DNA of 64,000 nucleotides from Pseudomonas entomophila (GTDB lineage: Bacteria > Pseudomonadota > Gammaproteobacteria > Pseudomonadales > Pseudomonadaceae): assembly GCF_029478665.1 (NCBI RefSeq), contig NZ_JARPQB010000022.1, positions 28,731 through 92,730 on the forward strand, given 5' to 3'. The stretch's first letter is position 1, and each line of letters starts with the position of its first letter. Below are positions 32,715 through 41,816 of the stretch, piece after piece. Position numbers and translations under genes: made by a program. The notes under the pieces were generated by a model. The model saw only the letters and a list, made by a program, of their open reading frames with translations, was not told the DNA's origin and did no database searches.

Positions 32715-33896
32715 TCAGCCGCGCTCGATCGCCAGCGCCACGCCCTGGCCGCCGCCGATGCACAGGGTCGCCAGGCCTTTCTTGGCATCACGCTTGATCA
32801 TCTCGTGCAGCAAGGTCACCAGCACCCGGCAACCTGATGCACCGATCGGGTGGCCCAGGGCGATCGCGCCGCCGTTGACGTTGACCTTCGCGGCGTCCCA
32901 TTCCAGCTGCTTGCCCACGGCCAGGGCCTGGGCGGCGAAGGCTTCGTTGGCCTCGATCAGGTCCAGCTCGCCCAGCTGCCAGCCGGCCTTGTCCAGGCAG
33001 CGCTGAGTCGCCGACACCGGGCCGATGCCCATGATCGCCGGGTCCACGCCGGCGCTGGCGTAGGCGGCGACCTTGGCCAGCACCGGCAGGCCGAGGGCCT
33101 TGGCTTTGGCGGCGCTCATCAGCAGCACCGCGGCGGCGCCGTCGTTGAGGCTGGAGGCGTTGCCGGCGGTGACGCTGCCGTCCTTCTTGAACGCGGCGCG
33201 CAGCTTGCCGAGGGATTCGGCGCTGGTGCCGGGGCGGGGTTGCTCGTCGGTGTCGAACACCAGCGGCTCGCCTTTTTTCTGCGGGATGTGGATCGGGGTG
33301 ATTTCATCCTTGAAGCGCCCGGCCTCGATGGCGGCCACGGCCTTGCGCTGCGACTCGGCGGCGAAGGCGTCCTGTTGCTCGCGGGTAAGGCCGTACTTGT
33401 CCACCAGGTTCTCGGCGGTGATGCCCATGTGGTAGTCGTTGAAGGCGTCCCACAGGCCGTCGGTGATCATGCTGTCGATCAGTTGGCCATGGCCCATGCG
33501 CTGGCCGGTACGGGCCGACGGCATCACGTAGGGCGCCAGGCTCATATTCTCCTGGCCACCGGCGATCACCACCTCGGCGTCGCCGCAGCGGATGGCCTGG
33601 GCGGCCAGGTGCAGTGCTTTGAGGCCCGAGCCGCAGACCTTGTTCAGGGTCAGGGCCGGGACCTCGAAGGGCAGGCCGGCCTTCACGGCGGCCTGGCGGG
33701 CGGGGTTCTGGCCGGCGCCGGCGGTGAGCACCTGGCCGAGGATCACTTCGTCGACCTGGGCCGGGTCCAGCTGGGTCTGGGCCAGCAGTTGGCGGATCAC
33801 GGCGGCGCCCAGCTCGACGGCGGACACGTTGGCCAGGGCCCCCTGGAAGCTGCCGATGGCAGTGCGGGTGGCGGCGACGATGACGACTTCGTTCAT
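32715..33896 (-). CDS. Acetyl-CoA C-acetyltransferase (thiolase)
   Basis: The 393-aa product is read from ATG 33896 ([19 protein letters not shown]) behind GGAGAACAACA. All thiolase motifs are present: nucleophile Cys in [24 protein letters not shown] with the His, and [10 protein letters not shown] with the second Cys. It condenses two acetyl-CoA or cleaves acetoacetyl-CoA, in ketone body, PHA or ketogenic amino-acid metabolism. Biosynthetic and degradative types cannot be separated here. The gene stands alone. Confidence 0.9.
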   Translation of the reverse strand: MNEVVIVAATRTAIGSFQGALANVSAVELGAAVIRQLLAQTQLDPAQVDEVILGQVLTAGAGQNPARQAAVKAGLPFEVPALTLNKVCGSGLKALHLAAQAIRCGDAEVVIAGGQENMSLAPYVMPSARTGQRMGHGQLIDSMITDGLWDAFNDYHMGITAENLVDKYGLTREQQDAFAAESQRKAVAAIEAGRFKDEITPIHIPQKKGEPLVFDTDEQPRPGTSAESLGKLRAAFKKDGSVTAGNASSLNDGAAAVLLMSAAKAKALGLPVLAKVAAYASAGVDPAIMGIGPVSATQRCLDKAGWQLGELDLIEANEAFAAQALAVGKQLEWDAAKVNVNGGAIALGHPIGASGCRVLVTLLHEMIKRDAKKGLATLCIGGGQGVALAIERG

Positions 33897-34039
33897 TGTT
33901 GTTCTCCGGGATACGAGCGTGATCGCCACAGCATCCATGGGCGCCGCTTATTTGGGAAGTTTGTTTTTCTTTGCCATTGATCCGAATTTCAAATGAATAG
34001 GTGGGTTTGGCGATGGGCAACTAAGCTTGCTGGCAGTTG

Positions 34040-34115
34040 TTCGCCGGCAAGCCGGCTCCTACCCGGTCAACGCCAGGCGCTATCCCTGTAGGAGCCGGCT
34101 TTGCTGGCGAATGGG
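34040..34115. repeat. REP palindrome pair
   Basis: TTCGCCGGCAAGCCGGCTCC and GTAGGAGCCGGCTTTGCTGG inverted, before the PepSY gene. Confidence 0.7.
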
Positions 34116-34158
34116 CCGCACCGCGGCCCCAATTCCCAACCCGCAAGGAATCCCGACC

Positions 34159-34431
34159 ATGCGCCAAACCCTGATCCTCCCCATCCTGCTGCTCGCCAGC
34201 ACCGCTGCCTTTGCCGCCGAACCGAAGTGCACCACCGCCGACAAGGCCACCTGGCAGGACGCCGACCAGTTCCAGGCCAAGCTCAAGGACGAGGGCTACA
34301 AGATCAGCAAGTTCAAGGTCACCAAAGGCAACTGCTACGAGATCTACGGCTTCGACAAGGACGGCCGCAAGGTCGAGATCTACCACGACCCGGTGAGCGG
34401 CAAGGCGGTCAAGACCGAGATCCATAAATGA
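34159..34431 (+). CDS. PepSY-domain periplasmic protein
   Basis: The 90-aa product starts MRQTLILPILLLASTAAFAAEP, a Sec signal cleaved after AFA. The mature part (WQDADQFQAKLKDEGYKISK, GNCYEIYGFDKDGRKVEIYHDP split here by its turn) is a single PepSY domain. AAGGAATCCCGACC precedes the start. It overlaps the cytochrome b561 gene by 4 bp (ATGA), suggesting a coupled pair in membrane redox chemistry. Confidence 0.85.
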   Translation: MRQTLILPILLLASTAAFAAEPKCTTADKATWQDADQFQAKLKDEGYKISKFKVTKGNCYEIYGFDKDGRKVEIYHDPVSGKAVKTEIHK

Positions 34432-34961
34432 CCGCCAGCGTGCGGCTGTGGGACCCGTTGCTGCGGGTGTGCCACTGGTCGCTCGCTGGGGTGTTCTTCG
34501 CCGATTACTTTTTCAACGAGGTGGGTGACGACTGGCACCAGTGGCTGGGCTACTACGCCTGCGCGTGCCTGCTGTTGCGCGTGGTGTGGGGCTTCGTCGG
34601 GCCGCGCAGCGCGCGCTGGGCGGACTTTTGGCCGACGCCGGTGCGGCTGATGAATCATGGCCGGGCGCTGTGGCGTGGCGAGCGTTATCACCGCCTGGGG
34701 CACACGCCGATCGGTGCGCTGGTGATGGTGCTGATGATGCTGGGCATCGCCAGCCTGGGCGTAACGGGCTGGATGATGCTGGAGGTGGATGCGTTCTGGG
34801 GCGCCGAGTGGCTGGATACGCTGCACAGCTGGCTGGCCGATGGCGTGCTGGTGCTGGTGTGTGTGCACTTGCTGGCGGCGTTGGTGGAAAGTGTGCGGTT
34901 GCGTGAGAACCTGCCGTTGTCGATGGTGACGGGGCGAAGGCGGTCGTCTGACGAGCCGTGA
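34428..34961 (+). CDS. Cytochrome b561-family membrane protein
   Basis: The 177-aa product has four hydrophobic segments and the b-haem His pattern (LRVCHWSLAG, DDWHQWLGYY, LDTLHSWLADG, VHLLAALV). It is probably a b-type cytochrome of the Ni/Fe-hydrogenase or b561 type that moves electrons across the inner membrane. Coupled to the PepSY gene by a 4-bp overlap; this pairing is common in Pseudomonas. Confidence 0.85.
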   Translation: MTASVRLWDPLLRVCHWSLAGVFFADYFFNEVGDDWHQWLGYYACACLLLRVVWGFVGPRSARWADFWPTPVRLMNHGRALWRGERYHRLGHTPIGALVMVLMMLGIASLGVTGWMMLEVDAFWGAEWLDTLHSWLADGVLVLVCVHLLAALVESVRLRENLPLSMVTGRRRSSDEP

Positions 34962-34964
34962 GCT

Positions 34965-35046
34965 GCGGCCCATTCGCCGGCAAGGCCGGCTCCTACAAGG
35001 CCTGCGCAATCCAGTAGGAGCCGGCCTTGCCGGCGAATGGGCTGCA
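34965..35046. repeat. REP palindrome pair
   Basis: CCATTCGCCGGCAAGGCCGG and CCGGCCTTGCCGGCGAATGG, inverted, between convergent genes. Confidence 0.75.
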
Positions 35047-35062
35047 CAGCAGCCCCTGGTAC

Positions 35063-36187
35063 TCACACCGCCGGGCACTGGTTGGTCACGCAGTGAATCC
35101 CGCCCCCTCCCGCCGCGATCGCGTCGATGTCCAACTGCACCACATCCCGCCCCGGATACAGCTGCTCCAGCAACGCCCGGGCCTTCTCGTCGGCACTGCG
35201 ATCACCGAACTGCGGCGCGATCACCGCGCCATTGATCACGAAGTAGTTGATGTACCCCGCGGCAAAGTCCGGGTTGTCCTTGCTGAACTTGTTGCTGCGC
35301 GGCTTCAGCGGCGGCGACATCGTGTGGATCTCCAGCTTGCGCCCATCGGCGTCGGTGGCGTTGCGCAGGATCTCCAGGTGCTCGCGGGTCACGTCGTGGT
35401 CGTAGGAGTCCGGGTCGTTGTCCAGGTTGGCCACCACCACGCCGGGCGCCGCGAAGCGCGCGTAGAAGTCGACGTGGGCGTCGGTGATGTCCTTGCCCTT
35501 GATGCCCGGCAGCCAGATGATCTTGCGCAACCCCAGCCGCTCCTTCAGTTCCTCCTCGACCTGGGCCTTGCTCCAGCCGGGGTTGCGGTTGCTGTTGATC
35601 CAGCTGCTCTCGGTCATGATCCCGGTGCCGTGGCCATCCACCTCGATGCCACCGCCTTCGCCGACCAGCTCGCTGCGCTGGTAGCCGCCACCGGCCAGCT
35701 TGGCGACACGGGCGGCGAGCCTGGCGTCCTGGCGATGCTGCTGCTTGCCGCCCCAGCCGTTGAAGTTGAAGTCCACCGCCGCCAGCTCGCCATCGTCGTC
35801 GACCACGAAGTTGGCGCCGATGTCGCGCATCCAGATGTCGTCCAGTTCGGTTTCGACGTAGGTGATGTTGTGGCTGCCGCACTCTTCCTCGGCGATATCG
35901 CGTTCGCTGGCGCGGCAGAACACCGTCACTGGCTGGTATTGGGCGATGGCGCGGGCAATGCGCCCGAGCGCGGCCTGGACGTCTTCGGTGAAGTCTTCCC
36001 AGATGGCGTCCTGGGCGCCGAAGGCGATGTAGGCGCGCGCGTGCTTTTCCCCTTCGTCGGGCATGAACCAGCGGCCCGCCTCGGCGGCGCGGGCGCTGTT
36101 GCTAGCGAATGGCAGGCCGAAGCTGGCGGCGGCGCCGAGGCCGGCGACGACGCTCAGTTGTTGGAGGAAGGTGCGGCGTGTTGGCAT
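35063..36187 (-). CDS. Exported agmatine deiminase / peptidyl-arginine deiminase family protein
   Basis: The 374-aa product starts at ATG 36187 (MPTRRTFLQQLSVVAGLGAA), a twin-arginine-type signal, so it should be exported folded. The mature enzyme has the family motifs: ELDDIWMRDIGANF (substrate Asp), EGGGIEVDGHG, DAHVDFYARF, and the nucleophile in AGGGGIHCVTNQ. It is a paralogue of the cytosolic AguA at 38183 in the same operon. It would hydrolyse agmatine or a similar guanidine in the periplasm. The gene starts 4 bp after the preceding binding-protein gene. Confidence 0.85.
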   Translation of the reverse strand: MPTRRTFLQQLSVVAGLGAAASFGLPFASNSARAAEAGRWFMPDEGEKHARAYIAFGAQDAIWEDFTEDVQAALGRIARAIAQYQPVTVFCRASERDIAEEECGSHNITYVETELDDIWMRDIGANFVVDDDGELAAVDFNFNGWGGKQQHRQDARLAARVAKLAGGGYQRSELVGEGGGIEVDGHGTGIMTESSWINSNRNPGWSKAQVEEELKERLGLRKIIWLPGIKGKDITDAHVDFYARFAAPGVVVANLDNDPDSYDHDVTREHLEILRNATDADGRKLEIHTMSPPLKPRSNKFSKDNPDFAAGYINYFVINGAVIAPQFGDRSADEKARALLEQLYPGRDVVQLDIDAIAAGGGGIHCVTNQCPAV

Positions 36188-36191
36188 GGGG

Positions 36192-37286
36192 TCAGTCCTG
36201 TGCGGTCTTGAAGCGGGTCCAGACGCGCATGCGCGCACGCATGTCGGCCTGGGGGATATCCTTGCCCGGGATCAGCCGGGTATAGGTGGCCTCGCCGAGG
36301 TAGATGTCCGGGTTGTCGCGCAGGCGCGCGTCCACCAGGGGGCGGGCCTTGGCGCTGGCGGTGGGGTAGCCGGTGAAGTTGCTGATCGCGGCCATGTTCT
36401 CCGGGCGCATGACGAAATTGATGAAACGATAGGCGTATTCCGGGTGCTTGGCGTCGGCGGGGATGGCCATGGTGTCCATCCAGATCGTGGTGCCTTCACG
36501 CGGCACGCGGTACTGGAAGTCGATGGCCTTGCCCGCGGCTTCGGCGGTGCGCTGGGCCTGGATCACGTCGCCGCTGTAGCCCAGCGACAGGCAGGTGTTG
36601 CCGTTGACCAGCTCGGTGACCGGCTGCGATTGCAGCTTGCGCACATAGGGGCGGATGCCCTTGAGCAGTTCGCTGGCGGCGGCCAGGTCCTCGCGCTTGG
36701 CGCTGCGCGGTTCGCGCCCCAGGTAGTGGAGCACCACGGCCAGCACCTCGTCGGGCGAGTCGATGATCGAGATGCCGCAGTCGGCGAACTTTTTCGCCAG
36801 CTCCGGTTTGAACAGCAGGTCGAGGCTGTCCAGCGGGGCGTCGGGCATGCGTTCGCGGATCTTCGCCGCATCCATGGTCAGGCCGATGGTGCCCCAGGTG
36901 TAGGGCACGGTGGCCTGGCTGGCCTTGGGGTAGCGGTCGTGGAGCTGGCGCAGGCCGGGCTCGATGTCGTCGATCGCGGTCAGCTGCTTGCGGTCCAGGG
37001 CCTGCAGGCTGCCGGCGCGCATCAGCCGTTCGGCCACGGTGTCGCCGGGGAACACCAGGTCGTAGCCGCTGCGCCCGGACATCAGCTTGGCCTCGAGCAC
37101 CTCGCTGCCGTCCATGACGTCGTAGATCACCGGGATGCCGGTCTCGGCGGTGAAGCGCTTGAGGGTGTCCTCGGCAAAGTAGTCGGCCCAGTTGTACAGG
37201 CGCAGGGCTTCCTGCTCGGCCTGGGCGACGCCGGCGCAGGCCACCAGGGCGGCGATGGCCAGCAGTTTCGATGGACGGCTTGGCAT
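36192..37286 (-). CDS. Polyamine/agmatine ABC transporter substrate-binding protein (PotF/SpuD-like)
   Basis: The 364-aa product has a Sec signal (MPSRPSKLLAIAALVACAGVAQA) and the PotD/PotF fold with RLYNWADYFAEDTLKRF, IWMDTMAIPADAKHPEYAYR split here by folds, and conserved aromatic residues lining the polyamine site. It binds putrescine, spermidine or agmatine in the periplasm for import. No permease or ATPase genes are adjacent, so it must share a transporter or act as a sensor. It lies 3 bp after aguB in the operon. Confidence 0.85.
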   Translation of the reverse strand: MPSRPSKLLAIAALVACAGVAQAEQEALRLYNWADYFAEDTLKRFTAETGIPVIYDVMDGSEVLEAKLMSGRSGYDLVFPGDTVAERLMRAGSLQALDRKQLTAIDDIEPGLRQLHDRYPKASQATVPYTWGTIGLTMDAAKIRERMPDAPLDSLDLLFKPELAKKFADCGISIIDSPDEVLAVVLHYLGREPRSAKREDLAAASELLKGIRPYVRKLQSQPVTELVNGNTCLSLGYSGDVIQAQRTAEAAGKAIDFQYRVPREGTTIWMDTMAIPADAKHPEYAYRFINFVMRPENMAAISNFTGYPTASAKARPLVDARLRDNPDIYLGEATYTRLIPGKDIPQADMRARMRVWTRFKTAQD

Positions 37287-37289
37287 GGT

Positions 37290-38186
37290 TCAGGCCCTCG
37301 CGGTCTGTGGGGTGCGGCCGTCCAGGCTGAGCAACGGCGCGTACATGCTGGGGCGGCGGTCGCGGTAGATGCCCCAGGTCAGGCGGTCCTCGCGCATGCG
37401 TTCCAGGTCCAGGTCGTGCAGCCAGACGCCGCTGCTGTCGCGGTCGGCCTCTTGCAGCATCGCGCCCTTGTGGTCGCAGATGAACGACGAGCCGTAGAAG
37501 CGCATCGACAGGTTGTCGTCAGTGCGCGCCACTTCATGACCAACGCGGTTGGCGGCTACTACCGGCAGCAGGTTGGCGGCGGCGTGGCCGCGCATGGCCA
37601 TTTGCCAATGGTCGCGCGAATCCAGCTCGGCGGCGCCCGGTTCCGAACCGATGGCGGTGGGGAACAGCAGCACCTCGGCGCCCATCAGGGCCAGGCAGCG
37701 GGCGGTCTCGGGGAACCACTGGTCCCAGCAGATACCGATGCCCAGGCGGCCGAAGGCGGTGTCCCAGACCTTGAAACCCGTGTCGCCGGGGCTGAAGTAC
37801 TCCTTCTCCTGGTAGCCGATGGCGTTGGGGATGTGGGTCTTGCGGTAGACGCCCAGCAGGCTGCCGTCGGCGTCGGCCACGGTCAGCGAGTTGAAGAAGG
37901 CGTTGCCGGCGCGCTCGTACCAGCTCAGCGGCAGCACCACGCCCAGTTCCTTGGCCAGGGCGGCGAAGCGCTTGAGCAGTGGGCTGTCGTGGTAGTCCTG
38001 GGCCAGGGCCTGGTGGCTGTGGCACTGCTCGATGCAGAAGTACGGGGTGGCGAACAGCTCCTGCAGCAGGATCACCTGGGCACCCTGGGCGGCGGCCCGG
38101 CGCACCAGTTGCTCGGCGCGCTCGAGGTTGGCGGACAGGTCCCAGCTGCAGGCCATCTGCGTGGTGGCGATGCGCAGGGTGCTCAT
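37290..38186 (-). CDS. aguB: N-carbamoylputrescine amidase
   Basis: The 298-aa nitrilase-superfamily protein has the Glu-Lys-Cys triad: LLQELFATPYF, YRKTHIPNAIGYQEKEYF split over the active site, and GICWDQWFPE. It hydrolyses N-carbamoylputrescine to putrescine, CO2 and ammonia. Its start overlaps the aguA stop by 4 bp. Length and motifs match AguB closely. Confidence 0.95.
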   Translation of the reverse strand: MSTLRIATTQMACSWDLSANLERAEQLVRRAAAQGAQVILLQELFATPYFCIEQCHSHQALAQDYHDSPLLKRFAALAKELGVVLPLSWYERAGNAFFNSLTVADADGSLLGVYRKTHIPNAIGYQEKEYFSPGDTGFKVWDTAFGRLGIGICWDQWFPETARCLALMGAEVLLFPTAIGSEPGAAELDSRDHWQMAMRGHAAANLLPVVAANRVGHEVARTDDNLSMRFYGSSFICDHKGAMLQEADRDSSGVWLHDLDLERMREDRLTWGIYRDRRPSMYAPLLSLDGRTPQTARA

Positions 38187-39232
38187 GGGCGCGCTCCCTG
38201 CCAGGCCGGCTGCTGCTGGGTGATGCAGTGGATGCCGCCGCCGCCGTGGGCGATGTGGTCGATGCGCACCGGCACGACCTCGCGGCCGGGGAAGGCCAGG
38301 GCCAGTTGCTGGGCGGCGGCCTGATCGGCGTCGATGCCATAGGCGGGCATGATCACCGCGCCGTTGGCCAGGTAGAAGTTGGTGTACGAGGCGCAGAACA
38401 CTTCCGCGTCCGGGTCGACGGCGGCGCTGGCTTCATACAGGTCGAGCAGCTCGAACGCGCGGCCTTGGGCGTCGGTGGCCAGTTCCAGGGCACGGCGGTT
38501 CTCGCGGGCCACCTCGGCGTACACCGAACCCTGGTCGTGGGTGGCGTCCACCAGCAGCACGCCGGGGCGGGCGAAGGCGCACACGCCATCGACATGGCCG
38601 TCGGTCATGTCGCCGGTGACGTACTGCGGGTCGCCCGGCAGCCAGATGGTCTTGCGGATGCCCAGCAGGCGGGCGAAGCAGTCCTCGAAATCGGCTTTGC
38701 TCAGGCCCGGGTTGCGGTTGGGGTTGAGCAGCACCGACTCGGTGGTGATCAGCGTGCCTTCACCGTCCACATGGATGGCGCCGCCTTCGTTGCACAGCGG
38801 GGTGCTCAGGCCTTCGAAACCGAGCTGGTCGAGGATGCGCCGGGCCAGGCTGCGGTCCTTGCCGTGCTCGGACTTGGCGCCCCAGGCGTTGAAGCGCCAG
38901 CTCAGGCCGGCCACGCCGTGTTGCGGGTGGGTCAGGAAGGTCGGGCCGCTGTCACGGCACCAGCTGTCGTCCACGGCCAGCTCGACCAGCTCGATACCGG
39001 GGCCGCACAGCTCACGGGCGATGGCGATGGCCGAAGGATCGACCACCATCTTCACCGGCTCGAAGCGGGCGATGGTGGCCGCGACACGGGCATAGTCGCG
39101 CTGCACGTCGGCCAGGGTCACGCCCCAGCCCGACTCCCACAGCGCTTGGTTGTGCGGCCAGATCATCCAGGTGGCGGCGTGGCGGGCCCATTCGGCGGGC
39201 ATGCGCCAGCCGCTGTCGAGGGACAGGGTCAT
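38183..39232 (-). CDS. aguA: Agmatine deiminase
   Basis: The 349-aa product is read from ATG 39232 (MTLSLDSGWRMPAEW) behind GGAGTTCACT. Motifs are ELAVDDSWCRDSGPTF, NEGGAIHVDGEG, DGHVDGVCAF and the nucleophile in HGGGGIHCITQQ. It converts agmatine to N-carbamoylputrescine and is the first step before AguB. It is the first gene of the four-gene operon aguA-aguB-binding protein-exported deiminase, divergent from a LysR gene that probably regulates it. Confidence 0.95.
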   Translation of the reverse strand: MTLSLDSGWRMPAEWARHAATWMIWPHNQALWESGWGVTLADVQRDYARVAATIARFEPVKMVVDPSAIAIARELCGPGIELVELAVDDSWCRDSGPTFLTHPQHGVAGLSWRFNAWGAKSEHGKDRSLARRILDQLGFEGLSTPLCNEGGAIHVDGEGTLITTESVLLNPNRNPGLSKADFEDCFARLLGIRKTIWLPGDPQYVTGDMTDGHVDGVCAFARPGVLLVDATHDQGSVYAEVARENRRALELATDAQGRAFELLDLYEASAAVDPDAEVFCASYTNFYLANGAVIMPAYGIDADQAAAQQLALAFPGREVVPVRIDHIAHGGGGIHCITQQQPAWQGARP

Positions 39233-39366
39233 AGTGAACTCCGATCTATTAGGGATTTTTATCAACGAAGCCCGCCGTCGCGGGTGTTGGTGTCAATGCT
39301 ATGGCTATGAAGCGGGCCCGACAAACGATAGATTTAGCGGATTACTGATCAGTCAGGCTTATCAGC

Positions 39367-40215
39367 ATGCTCAAACACTGGCCACCGCTAAACGCCCTGC
39401 GCGGCTTCGAAGCCGCCGCCCGCCTGGGCAGCTTCCACAAGGCCGCCGAGGCCCTGAACCTCACCCAGTCGGCGATCAGCCAGCAGATCCGCAGCCTGGA
39501 GAGCTATCTGGAGCAGCCGCTGTTCCACCGCAGCGGGCGCAGCGTCAGCCTGACCGATGCCGGGCACGACCTGCTCAGCACCACCCAGGCCCTGCTGCAG
39601 CAACTGGCGGTGGGGATCCGGCGCCTCGATCAATACCGCAAGCCCAACCAGCTGGTGGTCAACACCACCCCGGCCTTCGCCCGCCACTGGCTGCTGCCGC
39701 GCCTGGCAGATTTCCATCAGCGTCACCCGGATGTGGACCTGTGGCTGTTCACCAGCTTCGAGGTGCCGGACATGGCCAGCGAAACCATCGACCTGGCCAT
39801 TCGCGACGATATCGGGCCGCAGGCTGAATGCAGCTTTACCGTGTTGCATCAGGACCAGCTGTATCCGGCCTGTCACCCGGCGTTGCCCGAGACTGGGCGC
39901 ACCACCCTGCATGGCGAGCGGGAGATGGACTGGAGCCATTGGCAGCTGGAGGGGGGGGAGGAAGTGGGGCAGCAGGGCAAAGGACTGAATTTTTCCGACC
40001 CGGGGCTGCTACTGGAGGCGGCGGGTGAGGGGCTGGGGATTGCTTTGGTCAGCCAGCTGCTGGCGCGGCGGATGGTCGATGAGGGGCGCTTGCGGCCCTT
40101 GTCTGAGCAGCGTGTGCGTGGACCTGTGTGGAGCTGCCTGGTGCACTGGGAAAGCCAGGAGGATCCGCTGGCGCGGCAATTCCTGGCGTGGTTGCGCGAA
40201 GCCCTGCTGCGCTGA
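39367..40215 (+). CDS. LysR-type regulator, probable regulator of the agmatine operon
   Basis: The 282-aa product has the LysR helix-turn-helix at residues ~8-65 (LRGFEAAARLGSFHKAAEAL, TQSAISQQIRSLE) and a GcvA-like effector domain (FARHWLLPRLADFHQRHPDV). It is divergent from aguA across 134 bp, the standard LysR layout. Agmatine or N-carbamoylputrescine is the natural effector to suspect. The P. aeruginosa aguBA regulator is TetR-type, so this is a different control scheme. Confidence 0.85.
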   Translation: MLKHWPPLNALRGFEAAARLGSFHKAAEALNLTQSAISQQIRSLESYLEQPLFHRSGRSVSLTDAGHDLLSTTQALLQQLAVGIRRLDQYRKPNQLVVNTTPAFARHWLLPRLADFHQRHPDVDLWLFTSFEVPDMASETIDLAIRDDIGPQAECSFTVLHQDQLYPACHPALPETGRTTLHGEREMDWSHWQLEGGEEVGQQGKGLNFSDPGLLLEAAGEGLGIALVSQLLARRMVDEGRLRPLSEQRVRGPVWSCLVHWESQEDPLARQFLAWLREALLR

Positions 40216-40249
40216 GGGTGCGATTGCCTGTGGGAGCATGGCACTGTGT

Positions 40250-40337
40250 TCGCCGGCAAAGCCGGCTCCTACAATGACCGCGCCAGCCTCAAGATCGATG
40301 CCATACCTGTAGGAGCCGGCTTTGCCGGCGAATGGGG
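40250..40337. repeat. REP palindrome pair
   Basis: TTCGCCGGCAAAGCCGGCTC and the inverted GAGCCGGCTTTGCCGGCGAA flank a 34-nt spacer region. Confidence 0.75.
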
Positions 40338-40477
40338 CCGTGCAGACAATGCAGCAATGCGAATCACCCCGTAATATGTGTCGGATATTCCGCGAGGGTA
40401 GTCTCACCCTCTAGATCAAACGGAACCGCCCCCTGATGCGGGCGTTTCCCCAGCCTAAACCTGAAGAGGTACAGACA

Positions 40478-41677
40478 TTGGCCATCATTCATCCCAAGGT
40501 TCGCGGTTTCATCTGCACCACGACTCACCCCAAGGGCTGCGAGCTCAACGTCCGTGACCAGATCGAAGCCACCCGCAAGCTGGGCGTGCGCGAGGATGGT
40601 CCGAAGAAAGTCCTGGTGATCGGCGCCTCCAGCGGCTACGGCCTGGCCGCGCGCATCACCGCGGCGTTCGGCTTCAAGGCCGACACCCTGGGCGTGTTCT
40701 TCGAAAAGCCGGGCACCGAGACCAAGGCCGGTACCGCCGGCTGGTACAACGCCGCCGCCTTCGACAAGTTCGCCAAGGCCGAAGGCCTGTACAGCAAGTC
40801 GATCAACGGTGACGCCTTCTCCGACGAAGCCCGCGCCAAAGTGATCGAGCTGATCAAGACCGAAATGGGCGGCCAGGTCGACCTGGTGATCTACTCCCTG
40901 GCCTCGCCGGTGCGCAAGCTGCCGCAGACCGGTGAAGTGATCCGCTCGGCGCTCAAGCCGATCGGCCAGCCGTACAAGTCGACCGCCATCGACACCAACA
41001 AGGACACCATCATCGAGGCCAGCATCGAGCCGGCCACCGAGCAGGAAATCGCCGACACCGTCACCGTGATGGGCGGCCAGGACTGGGAGCTGTGGATCGA
41101 CGCCCTGAACGCCGCTGGCGTGCTGGCGCCGCAGGCCCGCACCGTGGCCTTCAGCTACATCGGCTCCGACATCACCTGGCCGATCTACTGGGACGGCGCG
41201 CTGGGCAAGGCCAAGCAGGACCTGGACGAAACCGCCCAGCGCCTGGGCAAGAAAGTTGGTGGCAGTGCCAACGTTGCGGTGCTGAAGTCGGTGGTCACCC
41301 AGGCCAGCTCGGCGATCCCGGTGATGCCGCTGTACCTGTCGATGGTCTTCAAGATCATGCAGGAGAAGGGTATCCACGAAGGTACCCAACACCAGCTGGA
41401 CCGCATGTTCCGTGATCGCATGTACCGTGAAGACGGTGCGCCGGCTGCCCTGGATGACGAAGGCCGTCTGCGTCTGGACGACTGGGAACTGCGTGATGAC
41501 GTGCAGGACGCCTGCCGTGCCATGTGGCCAAAGGTGACCACCGAGAACCTGTTCGAGCTGACCGACTACGCCGGTTACAAGAAGCAGTTCCTCAACCTGT
41601 TCGGCTTCGAGCGCGCTGACGTCAACTACGACGAAGACGTGGCCACCGATGTGAAGTTCGACTGCGTCGAGCTGTAA
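40478..41677 (+). CDS. fabV: Enoyl-ACP reductase FabV (TTG start)
   Basis: The product is 399 aa when read from TTG at 40478, which follows GAAGAGGT with 7-nt spacing and gives (M)[20 protein letters not shown], the conserved FabV N-terminus. The upstream in-frame ATG at 40436 would place the ribosome binding site inside the gene. FabV signatures are [10 protein letters not shown] (nucleotide binding) and the YxxxxxxxxK active site in [12 protein letters not shown]. It performs the last step of fatty-acid elongation and confers intrinsic triclosan resistance in pseudomonads. Confidence 0.95.
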   Translation: MAIIHPKVRGFICTTTHPKGCELNVRDQIEATRKLGVREDGPKKVLVIGASSGYGLAARITAAFGFKADTLGVFFEKPGTETKAGTAGWYNAAAFDKFAKAEGLYSKSINGDAFSDEARAKVIELIKTEMGGQVDLVIYSLASPVRKLPQTGEVIRSALKPIGQPYKSTAIDTNKDTIIEASIEPATEQEIADTVTVMGGQDWELWIDALNAAGVLAPQARTVAFSYIGSDITWPIYWDGALGKAKQDLDETAQRLGKKVGGSANVAVLKSVVTQASSAIPVMPLYLSMVFKIMQEKGIHEGTQHQLDRMFRDRMYREDGAPAALDDEGRLRLDDWELRDDVQDACRAMWPKVTTENLFELTDYAGYKKQFLNLFGFERADVNYDEDVATDVKFDCVEL

Positions 41678-41690
41678 GGCCTTCGGGTTG

Positions 41691-41773
41691 TTCGCCGGCA
41701 AGCCGGCTCCTACGGGGAAGCGCCGCTCCTGAGATTGGCGCAGCCCTCGTAGAAGCCGGCTTGCCGGCGAAAG
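41691..41773. repeat. REP palindrome pair
   Basis: TTCGCCGGCAAGCCGGCTCC and AGAAGCCGGCTTGCCGGCGA, inverted. Confidence 0.75.
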
Positions 41774-41816
41774 GACCCTTTTGCTAGCGTTGGCGCACAA
41801 CCGCAGGGAGCGCGCC

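Noticed and set aside
36063..38324. A 753-aa plus-strand frame opposite the agmatine operon
   Set aside because: Shadow frame rich in Gly/Ala/Val/Gln; the minus-strand genes are unambiguous.
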